In this document: one piece after another, positions 17,832 through 27,279 of the stretch
How the letters are laid out: each line of letters opens with the position of its first letter
Numbering within the stretch: the first letter of the stretch is position 1
Source of the DNA: Planctomyces sp. SH-PL14
Lineage (GTDB): Bacteria; Planctomycetota; Planctomycetia; Planctomycetales; Planctomycetaceae
Direction of reading: 5' to 3'
Length of the DNA: 64,000 nucleotides
NCBI RefSeq assembly: GCF_001610835.1
Contig: NZ_CP011270.1
Span: 3,738,001-3,802,000 of the forward strand
Position numbers and translations under genes: made by a program
Notes under the pieces: generated by a model
What the model was told of the DNA's origin: nothing
What the model saw: the letters and a program-made list of their open reading frames with translations, nothing else
Database searches by the model: none

Positions 17832-19174
17832 TCATTCGAAAAGCCTTGCCGCGGCGGACGGCCCTGCGCGGGATGGGGGCGGCTCTCGCGCTCCCCCTGC
17901 TCGACGCCATGGTCGCTCCGCTGACGGCTCTCGCCGAGACGCCGGCCGCTCCGGCGAAGCTCCGCCGTCTGGGCTTCGTCTACATGCCGATGGGCTGCGA
18001 CATGTCCCGCTGGGCGCCGCCCGGGGCCGAGACGCTCGACGAGCTCTCGCCGACGCTCTCGCCTCTCGAAGCGATGAAGCGGAAGATCGCGGTCGTTTCG
18101 AACCTGGAGTTGCGAAACGCCTATCCCGGGACGCATGCGACGTCGAACGCGGCCTTCCTCAGCGCCGCCAAGGCGAAGCGGACGGAGAGTACCGACTATC
18201 ACCTCGGCACGACTGTCGATCAGCTTGCCGCCCAGCAGATCGGCCGCGAGACGCCGCTCCCGTCGCTGGAACTGTCGATGGACCTGATGTCGGTCGTCGG
18301 CCAGTGCGACAACGGGTACGCCTGCGTCTATCAGAACAATTTGTCGTGGTCGAGCCCCACCACGCCGCTCCCCGCGGAGGCCCATCCCCGGCTCGTCTTC
18401 GAAAGCCTGTTCGGCGAACAGGGAGCCGGTCCCGACCGCCGCGCCGCCCTCCGCCGCCGCGCGAGCCTGCTCGACTCCGTCACCGAAGAGTTTTCGAGCC
18501 TGCAGAAGACCCTCGGTCCGGCCGACCGGCAGCGGGTCGACCAGTACCTGACCTCCGTCCGGGACGTCGAACGGCGGATCCAGCAGGCCGAGACCGCCGC
18601 GCGGGACAATCCGCTTCCCGACCGGGACCGGCCGACCGGCGTTCCGGCGAGCTACGCCGATCATGCCCGGCTGATGTTCGACCTGCAGCTCCTGGCGCTC
18701 CAAGGGGACATCACCCGCGTGGTGACGTTCCAGCTGGCACGGGAGACGAGCAACCGGACCTATCCGGAGATCGGGGTCAATGAGCCCCACCATCCGCTGA
18801 CGCATCACGGCAACGATCCGGAGATGATCGCCAAGGTCGCCCGGATCAACCGGTTCCACGTCTCGCTCTTCGCCGAGTTCCTGGAGAAGCTCGACGCGAC
18901 CCGCGAGGGGGACGGTTCGCTCCTCGACCACTCGCTCTACCTGTATGGGAGCGGGATGGGGAATCCGAACGTGCACGACCACGTCAACCTGCCGATCGTC
19001 GTCGCCGGCGGCGCGGCGGGGAAGATGCAGGGGGGCCGCCATCTCCGGTTCGCGGAACCGACGCCGCTGGCCAACCTGCACCTGACGCTCCTCGACAAGG
19101 TCGGCGTCCGGCTGGACTCGTTCGCCGACAGCGACGGAAAGATGGACGAGCTGTTCCAGCCGCTCTCGATCTGA
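17828..19174 (+). CDS. DUF1552 secreted protein
   Basis: This 448-residue protein has a Tat-like N-terminus (LPRRTALRGMGAALALPLLD) expected to send it folded across the membrane. The rest matches DUF1552, a relative of the alkaline-phosphatase-like DUF1501 family, with segments LGFVYMPMGCDMSRWAP, GTHATSNAAFLSA and DHSLYLYGSGMGN. Its start overlaps the DUF1592 stop. The pair probably forms one functional unit in the periplasm. No catalytic reaction is established for the family. Confidence 0.88.
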   Translation: MIIRKALPRRTALRGMGAALALPLLDAMVAPLTALAETPAAPAKLRRLGFVYMPMGCDMSRWAPPGAETLDELSPTLSPLEAMKRKIAVVSNLELRNAYPGTHATSNAAFLSAAKAKRTESTDYHLGTTVDQLAAQQIGRETPLPSLELSMDLMSVVGQCDNGYACVYQNNLSWSSPTTPLPAEAHPRLVFESLFGEQGAGPDRRAALRRRASLLDSVTEEFSSLQKTLGPADRQRVDQYLTSVRDVERRIQQAETAARDNPLPDRDRPTGVPASYADHARLMFDLQLLALQGDITRVVTFQLARETSNRTYPEIGVNEPHHPLTHHGNDPEMIAKVARINRFHVSLFAEFLEKLDATREGDGSLLDHSLYLYGSGMGNPNVHDHVNLPIVVAGGAAGKMQGGRHLRFAEPTPLANLHLTLLDKVGVRLDSFADSDGKMDELFQPLSI

Positions 19175-19194
19175 GAGGTTTTCAAGATGGGTCG

Positions 19195-20742
19195 ATGTCC
19201 TCTTTGAACCACCCTCGAGCCGAGTCCACATTGTCCTCACGCAGATCCCATTGGGCGCTCCTTTCGCGGCTGGCCGGCGCGGTGATCGCGATGGGGCTGA
19301 TGGTCGCGACCGCCTGCGCGGCCGATTCGCCCGTCGCCGACGCGGCAGAGCGCCAGGACGCCGCGGCAGTCCGGACGCTCCTCGGGCAGAAGGCCGACGT
19401 CAACGCGACTCAGGCCGATGGCATGACCGCTCTCCACTGGGGGGCGTATCACGACGATCCGGAGCTGGTGAAGCAGTGCCTGGAGGCGGGGGCCCGGGCG
19501 GGGGCCGCCAACGAGTACGGCGTCACGCCGCTCTCTCTGGCCTGCACGAACGGCAGCGAGGCGGTCGTCCGGTTGCTGCTGGAGGCTCAGGCCGACCCGA
19601 ACGAAACTCTCGCGGGAGGAGAGACCGCCCTCATGACCGCGGCCCGCACCGGACGGGTCGGACCGGTCCGGCTGCTGCTGGAGCACGGGGCCAAGGTCGA
19701 TGCCCGGGAACGGAAGGGGCAGACCGCCCTGATGTGGGCCGCGGCGGACGGAAACCTCGACGTCGTCGACGTGCTTCTCAAGGCGGGAGCCGATTTCCGG
19801 ACTCCGCTGGCATCGGGATTTACACCCCTCTTCTTTGCGGTCCGCGAAGGGCGATCTGCTGTCGTATTCCGGCTCCTGGAGGCGGGGGTAGACGTCAACG
19901 CTCCCACCCAGCCGTCCGGAAAGAACGGCAAAGCCCTGACGCCGCTGATCCTGGCGATCGAGAACGGACACTTTGAACTCGCCGTCCATCTCCTCGAAGC
20001 GGGAGCGGATCCGAATCGCCGGCCGGCTGGCTACGCTCCCCTTCATGCGATCGCCCTGATGCGGAAGCCGATTCGCGGTGATGGCGATCCGCCTCCGCGG
20101 GGCTCGGGGCGTCTCAGCAGCCTCGATCTCGTCCGCGCGCTGGTGGAGCAGGGGGCGGACGTCGATCGGCCGCTCGAGAAGGGCTCTTCCGGCCGTGGGC
20201 GATTCACCACGACCGGCTCGACGCCGTTCCTCCTCGCGGCGCGGTCGGGGGACATGCCGCTCATGCGGCTGCTGCTGGAACTGAAGGCCGATGCCCGTCT
20301 GCCGAATGCCGACAAGTCCTCCCCGCTGCTGGCGGCGGCCGGGGTCGGTGCGCTCGGGGATGGCGACGAGGCCGCGGCGACGGAAGAGGAGGCGATGGCC
20401 GCCGTCCGGATGCTGCTCGACCTGGGCGCGGACATCAATGCCGTCGACGACAATGGCGAGACCGTCCTGCACGGCGCCGCCTACCAGAGCTGGAGCAAAC
20501 TCGTGCCTCTGCTGGCCGAGCGCGGCGCGAAGGCGGAGGTCTGGGACCGGAAGAACAAGTGGGGCTGGACGCCGCTCATGATCGCCCAGGGACACCGCCC
20601 CGGAAATTTTCGGCCCTCGCCGGAGACGATCGCCGCCATCGAGCAGGTCCTGCGGCGCGATGCGGAGACGGCGGTTCCGGGGACCGGAGCGCACGCCGCT
20701 TCTCAGCAGAAGCCGAGTGGGCCGCCTTCCGCCCCCAAGTGA
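19195..20742 (+). CDS. Exported ankyrin-repeat protein
   Basis: This 515-residue protein has an N-terminal hydrophobic stretch (about 21-43) ending in an AxA-like site, then about ten ankyrin repeats from residue 48 to 490. Clear examples are DGMTALHWGAYHDDPELVKQ, GETALMTAARTGRVGPVRLL and GQTALMWAAADGNLDVVDVL. It starts 20 bp after the DUF1552 gene and is likely its third operon member; ankyrin genes are often found beside DUF1592/DUF1552 pairs. Repeats 7-9 have insertions (for example around GDGDPPPRGSGR). It probably binds a partner protein. The 62-bp gap to the convergent ceramidase-like gene has only weak GGCC dyads. Confidence 0.88.
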   Translation: MSSLNHPRAESTLSSRRSHWALLSRLAGAVIAMGLMVATACAADSPVADAAERQDAAAVRTLLGQKADVNATQADGMTALHWGAYHDDPELVKQCLEAGARAGAANEYGVTPLSLACTNGSEAVVRLLLEAQADPNETLAGGETALMTAARTGRVGPVRLLLEHGAKVDARERKGQTALMWAAADGNLDVVDVLLKAGADFRTPLASGFTPLFFAVREGRSAVVFRLLEAGVDVNAPTQPSGKNGKALTPLILAIENGHFELAVHLLEAGADPNRRPAGYAPLHAIALMRKPIRGDGDPPPRGSGRLSSLDLVRALVEQGADVDRPLEKGSSGRGRFTTTGSTPFLLAARSGDMPLMRLLLELKADARLPNADKSSPLLAAAGVGALGDGDEAAATEEEAMAAVRMLLDLGADINAVDDNGETVLHGAAYQSWSKLVPLLAERGAKAEVWDRKNKWGWTPLMIAQGHRPGNFRPSPETIAAIEQVLRRDAETAVPGTGAHAASQQKPSGPPSAPK

Positions 20743-20804
20743 GTCTGATCGGCCGGGCAAGCCGGTTTGGCCGCTCCTGCCGGAGACGCCGCACAGCGCG
20801 TGGC

Positions 20805-22307
20805 TCAGCCCTCGATCCGGCGTTCGACCGCCTCGATGAGGGCCTCCAGGGCTCCGGGGGCGGTCGCGGCGATGACCTCCTGATAGATCCCCTGGCCGTA
20901 CGCCGAGGCCGGCGGGATGTAGCCCGGCTGCCAGTCGTTGGCCATCGTCGTCACGAGGATCGGGCGGCCCGCGCAGCGGCTGCGGAGCGTTGTCTGGAAG
21001 ACCTGGTAGAGCTCGCCGGGGACGAAGATCCAGACCGCGTCCCCGAGGAGGCCGATCGTCACGGGGAGCTTCCACCCCGGTCCCGACTGGAGCGCGGCGA
21101 GCCGAGCGAGTTGCCGCGAGCACTGCTCGACCCGGGCCCGGCAGTCGCGGAGCCTGACCTCGTCGCCCTCCGCGCGGGCTCGGGCTTCTTCGGCCGTCCA
21201 TCGTTCGCGCTCCGCGGTCGTCTCGTCGGTCCGCGGAAGGTCGGCACGGTACGGCAGCTCGACATCCAGTTGCGTCCACTCCCACCGCTGCTGCGCCCGC
21301 AGGTCGGTCTCGGCGAGAGGCTGGTGCGTCCACGTCCCGAGGGTGGCCCCCGAGACGACCGGACCGCGGTAGACATACTCGGTCCCCGGGCTCGGCAACG
21401 GGGTCAGTGCGGCGAGGGCGGCGTACCCGACTTCGCGGCCGTTGCGGTCCGCCACCGCGGTGTCGCCGACGAAGCCTTCGCGCGGGCCGAGGTCTCCGGA
21501 GGCCCCCTGGAGGAAGAGCGTCGGGCTCCCTTCTTCCCGTTCGATCACCTCCCGCATGGCACCGATCCAGTCGGGACTGATGAGGGTATTGTCCCAGGCG
21601 AGCGTGGTGGGATGACAGGCGTAGTTGACGAGCGTCGCCAGCGTCCGGCCCGCCGCTTCGCCGTCCGTCGCGACGAGCCGCGCCACGAGGAGGGTGTCGT
21701 CCGCCGGGCCCTCCGGGTTCAGTCCGCAGACGAACTGTCCCCGCTGCTCATCGAAGTGGTCGCGGTGCCTGGCCAGACCGCAGCGTCCGGTTCCGTAGAG
21801 GAGTGTCGCCGGTTCGAGCTGACCTCCGAGAGGCTTGGCGAGCCGTCCCAGGGACGCGGCGAGTTCGTCGAGGTAGGGACCGATCTTCTCTCCGCCGGGG
21901 AGCCCGCTCCGAGAACGGGACATCCAGCCTGAGCCGTGGGTGTGCGAGAGGCAGAGCAGGACGTTCTCGACCGGAAGGGCGGCCGCTTCGGCGATCGCGA
22001 GGCGGATCGCCAGCATCTCGACCGAATCGAGCAGGCAGTGATCGATCGCGGTGATGATCCGCCCGTCGGTACTGCCAGTCCCGTGAGTTGATTGGACGGG
22101 TTCGAGCCGGAGCATCGTCACGGTCAGCGGGCGATGGACTCCGGTCGCCCGGTCGTGGAGGGCGGCCCCCCACATCCGGTGGTAGATCCCGACCGGCGGG
22201 GTGATGTCGAGCCGCGCGACCGCGGCGCGGCAGCGGGTTTGCGGGGTCCGGAGCCGCGGTGTCGGGATCTGCGAGGCCTGAGCCGGCCGGGCGTCATTCC
22301 GCGTCAT
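20805..22307 (-). CDS. Neutral/alkaline ceramidase-like hydrolase
   Basis: This 500-residue protein resembles the N-terminal domain of neutral/alkaline non-lysosomal ceramidases. It has AVARLDITPPVG near the start, a metal-binding-like LCLSHTHGSG, NYACHPTTL, and GASGDLGP, where the serine matches the ceramidase nucleophile region. There is no clear signal peptide, unlike secreted ceramidases, and the C-terminal immunoglobulin-like domain is missing. It is the last gene of a three-gene operon, with its start overlapping the MFS gene by 14 bp. A sugar-acid carrier and an enolase-family dehydratase as partners make a role on a sugar derivative more likely than on ceramide. That last point is inference. 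Confidence 0.75.
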   Translation of the reverse strand: MTRNDARPAQASQIPTPRLRTPQTRCRAAVARLDITPPVGIYHRMWGAALHDRATGVHRPLTVTMLRLEPVQSTHGTGSTDGRIITAIDHCLLDSVEMLAIRLAIAEAAALPVENVLLCLSHTHGSGWMSRSRSGLPGGEKIGPYLDELAASLGRLAKPLGGQLEPATLLYGTGRCGLARHRDHFDEQRGQFVCGLNPEGPADDTLLVARLVATDGEAAGRTLATLVNYACHPTTLAWDNTLISPDWIGAMREVIEREEGSPTLFLQGASGDLGPREGFVGDTAVADRNGREVGYAALAALTPLPSPGTEYVYRGPVVSGATLGTWTHQPLAETDLRAQQRWEWTQLDVELPYRADLPRTDETTAERERWTAEEARARAEGDEVRLRDCRARVEQCSRQLARLAALQSGPGWKLPVTIGLLGDAVWIFVPGELYQVFQTTLRSRCAGRPILVTTMANDWQPGYIPPASAYGQGIYQEVIAATAPGALEALIEAVERRIEG

Positions 22308-23649
22308 CTGTCTCTCCTGCCAGGGATCCCCGGGGATTCAGGACCGCCCAGCACAGGGCATCGACCGCCATGATGGCGGCGAACAGGAACAGGATCAGGT
22401 TCCAGTTGCCGGTCCGGGCCACGAGCCAGCCCGCCGTCACGGGGAAGAGGGCGGCGCCGATGTTGCCGCACATGTTCATCGAGCTGAAGACGGTCGCGAC
22501 ATGCCGGCCGCCGAACTTGATCGCCACGGTGTAGCCGCTCACGCCGCCGAACGTGGCGCAGAACGCCCCTAGCGAGATGACCCCGATGCTCGCCCGGACA
22601 TCCGTCAGGAAGTACGAGAGGACGATCAGCAGCGCGCAGCTCCCCATCCCGACGACCGCGATCCCCTGCCGGCTGAGGCGGGGATTCCCCGTCCGCCGGA
22701 GCAGCTCGTCCGAGGCGAAGCCCCCCGCGAGACTCCCGACGACCCCGCCGACACCGGCGATCGTCGTCAGCAGCCCCGACTCCAGCGATGAGACGCCGCG
22801 GGTCTTCTGCAGGAACGTCGGAAACCATGTCAGGAAGAAGACCATCCCGGCCGCCCGGAAGAACTGCTGCCCGCACAGGAGCGCCAGCGATCCGCTCGTC
22901 AGCAGCCGGGACCAGGGGAGCGGAGCCGCGACTCCCTCGGAAGACCGGACCGTCGGGAGCGAGACGGGAAGCCGGTTCGCGGGAACGAGCAGGAGGAACG
23001 CGAACGTCCAGAGGAGCCCGGGGATCGCGAACGTGGCGAACAGGAGCCGCCAGCGGTCGATCTCCCACCGGTCGGCCAGCGGCACGAGCGATTCCAGGAG
23101 CGATGCGGTCAGCACCGGGGCGAGCGCGCCACCAACTGCCATCCCGCTCGCGAGCAGCCCCGAGGCGCGGGCTCGTTCGCTGTCGGGAAAGAGCTGGCCG
23201 ATCGCCTTTGCGGCACAGGGAAAGGCCCCCGCCTGCGCCGCCCCCATGAGGCCCCACAGGACCAGGAGCGAGCCGTAATCCGTCGCCAGTCCGCTGAGGC
23301 CGGTCGCAATCGACCACAGGACACAGAACAGAGCCAGTGTCCGGCGGCTCCCAAGGCGGTCGGCGAGCCAGCCGCTGGGGAGCTGCATGAGGGCGTAGCA
23401 GAAGTACCAGACCGACTGGACCCAGCCCATGTCCCGGGCCAGGTCGGCCAGCCGCAGGTCCCGCGCGATCTCGGCGGCCGGGACGCTGAGCGCCGCCCGC
23501 TGGACGTAGGCGATCGCGGCCGAGAGGCACAGGAGCGTCAGGATCCCATATCGCCCCTGCCCCGGATCCGGCCCCAGGCGCAACTCCGGCTCGGCCGCGA
23601 AGGAGCGGTCCGTGACATCGAAGGACGAAGGATCGGGAGCGGACGACAT
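22294..23649 (-). CDS. MFS transporter, anion:cation symporter (ACS) type
   Basis: This 451-residue protein has twelve predicted membrane segments with a charged central loop. It carries MFS signatures: GWLADRLGSRRTLALF after helix 2 and the helix 4-5 segment GAAQAGAFPCAAKAIGQLFP typical of ACS carriers for hexuronates, galactonate or phthalate. Its ATG at 23649 lies 36 bp after the dehydratase-like gene, and its end overlaps the next gene, so it is the operon's middle member. The likely job is proton-driven uptake of the acid sugar metabolised by the dehydratase. The exact substrate is not determined. Confidence 0.87.
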   Translation of the reverse strand: MSSAPDPSSFDVTDRSFAAEPELRLGPDPGQGRYGILTLLCLSAAIAYVQRAALSVPAAEIARDLRLADLARDMGWVQSVWYFCYALMQLPSGWLADRLGSRRTLALFCVLWSIATGLSGLATDYGSLLVLWGLMGAAQAGAFPCAAKAIGQLFPDSERARASGLLASGMAVGGALAPVLTASLLESLVPLADRWEIDRWRLLFATFAIPGLLWTFAFLLLVPANRLPVSLPTVRSSEGVAAPLPWSRLLTSGSLALLCGQQFFRAAGMVFFLTWFPTFLQKTRGVSSLESGLLTTIAGVGGVVGSLAGGFASDELLRRTGNPRLSRQGIAVVGMGSCALLIVLSYFLTDVRASIGVISLGAFCATFGGVSGYTVAIKFGGRHVATVFSSMNMCGNIGAALFPVTAGWLVARTGNWNLILFLFAAIMAVDALCWAVLNPRGSLAGETDDAE

Positions 23650-23685
23650 GGAGGTCTCTTGAGAAACGTGCCGGGCGCCCCGCTG

Positions 23686-24864
23686 TTACCAGTCGCCGAC
23701 ACTTCCGTCCGGATGGAACACCCGCTGGAGATGTTCCTGTTGGAAGGGGTGTTTACGGACCTCCGCCTCGTTGATCGTGATCCCCAACCCGGGCCGCTGG
23801 TTCGGCCGGACGATGCGTCCCTCGGCCTCGACGACGAACCCTTCCTGCACGACATCCTGCCGCCAGGGGACGTCCTGGTGGACGGTCTCGCAGATGACGT
23901 AGCTCGGCTGCGCGAAGCCGAACTCCAGCGAGGCGGCGGTGCTGACCGGCCCCTGCGGGTTGTGCGGGGCGAGGCTGATCCGGTGGGCCTCGGCGAGCGC
24001 CGCGATCCGGCGGGCTTCGCTGAAGCCGCCGCAGTGCGTGATGTCGAGCTGGCAGACCGCACACGCCCCGGCGGCGAAGAGGTCGCGGAACGACGCGAGG
24101 TGCGTCACCCGTTCCCCCGTCGCGATCGGCGTCCGGACCGCGCGGGCGATCGCCGCGAGCCCGTCGACGCTTTCGGGCCAGCACGGCTCCTCGAAGAAAT
24201 AGAGGCCGTACGGCTCAAGGGCCTTTGCGAACTGGAGTCCCATCGCCGGCGAGGGGCGGGCGTGGCAGTCGACCATGATGTCGATCCCGTCCCCGACCGC
24301 CTCCCGCATCGCGGCGACGGCGGCCTCGGCGGTCCGGATCGGCTTCAAGCCGTCGAGCGGCATCGTCGGGGGGACCGCCATCGACTTGAAGGCCGTGTAG
24401 CCGTCCGCCACCGCCTGCCGGGCGAGGTCGGCGAACCGCTTCGCGTCATCGGCGGCGGTCTCGTAGAAGTCTTCCATCCGGCCGCCGCCGAGGTGGCAAT
24501 AGGTCCGGACGTAGTCGCGGACCGGCCCTCCCCAGAGTTTGGAACACGGCAGTCCGGTCACCTTCCCGAGGATGTCCCACAGCGCGAGGTCGATCCCGGC
24601 GATCGCTGTCGAGCGGACGATCCCGTGGCCGTGCCAGAAGTGCTGCCGGTACATCATCTGCCACAGATGCTCGATCCGCGTCGGGTCTTCGCCCACGAGG
24701 AGCTGCGACAGATCTTCGATGGCCGCCACGACGCCGCGGGTGTGCCATTCGAGGGTCGCCTCGCCCCAGCCGAACAGGCCGTCCTGATCGGTCAGGACCT
24801 TGACGAAGATCCAGTTCCGCATCCGGGCGTGACAGACGAGCGTCTCGATCCGCGTAATCTTCAT
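23686..24864 (-). CDS. Enolase-superfamily sugar-acid dehydratase (galactonate dehydratase-like)
   Basis: This 392-residue protein belongs to the mandelate racemase/muconate lactonising group. Metal ligands are Asp199, Glu225 (FFEEP) and Glu251 (GERVTH). The likely catalytic bases are His201 (VDCHARP) and His301 (LAPHNPQGP), the arrangement of D-galactonate dehydratase DgoD. The segments [19 protein letters not shown] and [10 protein letters not shown] are especially DgoD-like. An open frame runs 20 codons further upstream, but ATG 24864 begins the conserved [10 protein letters not shown]. It is the first gene of the operon with the ACS carrier and ceramidase-like hydrolase. Substrate could be galactonate, gluconate or a relative; product is expected to be a 2-keto-3-deoxy acid. 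Confidence 0.85.
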   Translation of the reverse strand: MKITRIETLVCHARMRNWIFVKVLTDQDGLFGWGEATLEWHTRGVVAAIEDLSQLLVGEDPTRIEHLWQMMYRQHFWHGHGIVRSTAIAGIDLALWDILGKVTGLPCSKLWGGPVRDYVRTYCHLGGGRMEDFYETAADDAKRFADLARQAVADGYTAFKSMAVPPTMPLDGLKPIRTAEAAVAAMREAVGDGIDIMVDCHARPSPAMGLQFAKALEPYGLYFFEEPCWPESVDGLAAIARAVRTPIATGERVTHLASFRDLFAAGACAVCQLDITHCGGFSEARRIAALAEAHRISLAPHNPQGPVSTAASLEFGFAQPSYVICETVHQDVPWRQDVVQEGFVVEAEGRIVRPNQRPGLGITINEAEVRKHPFQQEHLQRVFHPDGSVGDW

Positions 24865-24996
24865 GAGTGCGGCAGTAGCGGGCAAAAGAATGGGGCGCAA
24901 GGCTCCCGTGAGCTGCCTGGCCATCGCGAGCGTGAGCGACGGGGCGATCTCCGCAACATAGTCCGCGTCAGCGTCCGTGTCGCGGCTGCGGCGTGG

Positions 24997-25479
24997 TCAC
25001 CGCTCGTAGGTTCCGATCCACTCGGCCTCGCCGAGACAGTGTCCCGACATGGCGGCGAGCAGCGCCTTCTTGTCGATTCCCGGCTTCAGTCCGAGCGGAG
25101 CATCGAGGGCGTACAGACGGAAGTGGTAGTGATGCACGCCGTGCCCCCGCGGCGGCTCCGGACCGCGGTAACCGTCGACCTGCCCCGATGGCCATGAGTT
25201 GAGTCCCTGCCGGGCCGCGACCGGCGAGCGAAGCTCCACCGCGTCGGGGAGCCCTTCGGGGAGCTGCGTGACATCGGCAGACAGGCCGTAGAGGACCCAG
25301 TGCACCCAGGGCTCCGGAGTCGGGGCGTCCGGGTCGTCGCAGATCAGGGCCAGTTCGCGCGTGCCCTCAGGGACGCCGCGCCAGAGCAGCGGTGGCGAGA
25401 CGTCCTCCCCCTCGGAGGTGAACTTCTTCGGGATCGGCGCGCCGTGACTGAAGGCGGAGCATTCCAGTTCGAATGTCAT
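24997..25479 (-). CDS. YbhB/YbcL-family PEBP protein
   Basis: This 160-residue protein is a phosphatidylethanolamine-binding-protein-like (Raf kinase inhibitor-like) family member of normal length. Signatures are LICDDPDAPTPEPWVHWVLY and the later GHGVHHYHFRLYALD, which line the anion-binding pocket. No signal peptide is seen. A GAGGAAG ribosome site precedes the ATG. It is 132 bp from the dehydratase gene on the same strand and probably a separate unit. The bacterial role of this family is poorly known. Confidence 0.9.
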   Translation of the reverse strand: MTFELECSAFSHGAPIPKKFTSEGEDVSPPLLWRGVPEGTRELALICDDPDAPTPEPWVHWVLYGLSADVTQLPEGLPDAVELRSPVAARQGLNSWPSGQVDGYRGPEPPRGHGVHHYHFRLYALDAPLGLKPGIDKKALLAAMSGHCLGEAEWIGTYER

Positions 25480-25551
25480 GGCGAATCTTCCTCACGTTGT
25501 TTGATGTGAGCGGCCGCCTGCCCTCTCGTGGGGCCGGCGACCGGAAGAGGC

Positions 25552-26124
25552 TCAACCGGCCGGCGACAGCGTCTCCTGGACCAACAACCGCAGTCGCTTG
25601 TAGTCCGCCTTGCCGTTTCCGAGGAGCGGAATCTGATCGAGCGGATGGACCTCGTCAATCCGCATGATGCCGTGAAACCCGGCCTCGGCCAGCAGCCTGT
25701 TCGCGTCCTGGAGCGAGATCGGTTTCGTGGTGAACAGGACAATCTTCCGCCGGCTTCCCGCCCCGGCTTCCGTTCCCTCCCCCTGGTTGACTCCTTCGAC
25801 GGCGACCCGCGGGCCGTTCTCGGACCGCGCTTCCTGGCTCTGCCGGCCGCGGGCCGGAATCGAGATGCCGTTCAGGATTTTCGTCAGCGGACCGACGATC
25901 GCCCGGGGAAAGTTCTCTTCGGAGAAGACGATGCGGGGGCGGAGCGCGGGATAGAAGGTGATGAGGAACAGGACCGGATCGACGTAGGCCGGATGGTTCG
26001 GCAGGAGCAGGACCGGGCCCTTGAGAGTCGGCAGCACCTCCCGGCCATGCAGATGCACCCGGTACCGGAGCGACAGGACGAACCGGGCCAGCCGGGAGAG
26101 GATCGACCGCAGGACCTGCATCAT
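25552..26124 (-). pseudogene. Remnant of a PlsC-acyltransferase/AMP-ligase fusion
   Basis: The 190-residue product joins two pieces that do not normally touch. Residues about 1-70 are the front of a PlsC-type acyltransferase with the catalytic H-x4-D motif (NHPAYVD). After a poor-quality linker, residues about 125-185 match the extreme C-terminus of an acyl-CoA/AMP-dependent ligase (PLLGNGKADYKRLR, holding the conserved catalytic lysine region). The whole ATP-binding core is missing, as is the rest of the acyltransferase domain. Bifunctional Aas-like proteins have this domain order, so the likely story is a large in-frame internal deletion. The ATG has a good GGAAGGTG ribosome site, so it may still be translated, but neither enzyme activity is likely. 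Confidence 0.65.
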
Positions 26125-26299
26125 GGCAACACCTTCCGTTTGCCCGGCTTCATTCTCTCCAATTGCGCCGCCGCCGACTATCTGACCCCGCGTCCCGGAG
26201 CCCGAAACCACGTCGACGAATCCTCGCCGGCCGGTTCGCTTCCCTCCGTCCTCAGGTCAAGGACAATGGGCCGGGTCCCGTTCTCGCTGGAGGCTCGTC

Positions 26300-27019
26300 A
26301 TGAATCCGGAACGCAAGGTCGTGGTCATCACCGGGGCGTCGCAGGGAATCGGCGCGGGACTGGTCCGGGGGTTTCTGGACCGGGGGGATCGCGTCGTGGC
26401 GAATTCCCGGTCGATCCAGCCGGATCCCGCCTCGGGCGTGCTGGCGGTCGCCGGCGACATCGCCGATCCGGCGGTGGCGGAGCAGGTCATTGCCACGGCG
26501 GTCGAGGCGTTCGGCCGGGTCGACACGCTGGTGAACAATGCGGGCATTTTCGTCGCGAAGGCGTTCACCGAGTACACCGAGGCGGACTTCGCGAAGGTCA
26601 TGGCGGTGAACATGGCCGGATTCTTTTACGTCTCGCAGTGTGCCGTCCGGCAGATGCTTCAGCAGGATGGGCGAGGGGGGCACATCGTGAACCTCACGAC
26701 GTCGCTCGTCCGACAGCCGATGAAGGCAGTCCCGTCGGCGATGGCGTCGCTCACCAAGGGGGGGCTGGACGCGGTCACCCGATCGCTGGCGATCGAGTAT
26801 GCGGACAAGAAGATCCGTGTGAACGCGGTCGCGCCGGGGATCATCCAGACGCCGATGCATGCGCCCGAGATTCATGACTTCCTGGCCGGTCTGCATCCGC
26901 TGGGTCGGATGGGCCAGGTGCAGGAGGTGGTCGATGCGGTGCTTTATCTGGACTCGGCCGGATTCGTGACGGGGGAGACGCTGCATATTGATGGTGGCGC
27001 GCATGCGGGTCGCTGGTAG
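26300..27019 (+). CDS. Short-chain dehydrogenase lacking the usual tyrosine
   Basis: This 239-residue protein has the classical SDR fold: cofactor loop TGASQGIG (11-18), NNAG (79-82), active-site region NLTTS (Ser135) and the late segment APGIIQTPMH. In the normal YxxxK motif it reads ASLTK, with Lys153 kept but Ala149 in place of the catalytic tyrosine. Either a different residue serves as acid/base or the protein is not a standard oxidoreductase. The ATG has a GGAGG ribosome site, and the gene is divergent from the acyltransferase remnant across 175 bp. It is likely a single-gene unit. The substrate is unknown. Confidence 0.85.
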   Translation: MNPERKVVVITGASQGIGAGLVRGFLDRGDRVVANSRSIQPDPASGVLAVAGDIADPAVAEQVIATAVEAFGRVDTLVNNAGIFVAKAFTEYTEADFAKVMAVNMAGFFYVSQCAVRQMLQQDGRGGHIVNLTTSLVRQPMKAVPSAMASLTKGGLDAVTRSLAIEYADKKIRVNAVAPGIIQTPMHAPEIHDFLAGLHPLGRMGQVQEVVDAVLYLDSAGFVTGETLHIDGGAHAGRW

Positions 27020-27044
27020 CGTCTCCGACGTTTGCACCTCAACC

Positions 27045-27279
27045 GGGTCCAGGGGCACCCTGGTGGGGAGTGCAGAGGGGCAACGCCCCTTTGCCCGCCG
27101 GAGGCCCTCTCGTCGAGAGACGTCTGAAGGAGCCCGTGTCCAAGCGCGGACGCCGTGTCGTATGCCCCCTCACCAACCCGAGGGGATTGCAGAGCGAGCG
27201 AGGAGTCCTCACCGCCGGTTCCAAAGAAAGAACATCCGTTGTGTCCCACAGTCCCTCATGGAAATGCCTCCGGCGGCAA
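27045..27279. repeat. Dispersed repeat, copy 1 (right end missing)
   Basis: This 235-bp stretch is clearly similar to 37848-38084 along its whole length, including GGGTCCAGGGG at the start, GGGGCAACGCCC, CCGTGTCCAA-CGCGGAC and TATGCCCCCTCACCAACCC. It stops at GCCTCCGGCGGCAA, where copy 2 continues for another 23 bp to its terminal inverted repeat. The region between the SDR and the DUF4886 gene holds nothing else recognisable apart from about 85 bp of leader. It contains a frame on the minus strand also found in copy 2, which I take as non-coding. Confidence 0.85.

Noticed and set aside
20743-20804. Bidirectional terminator between the ankyrin and ceramidase-like genes
   Set aside because: Only short GGCC/CCGG dyads without T-runs are present.
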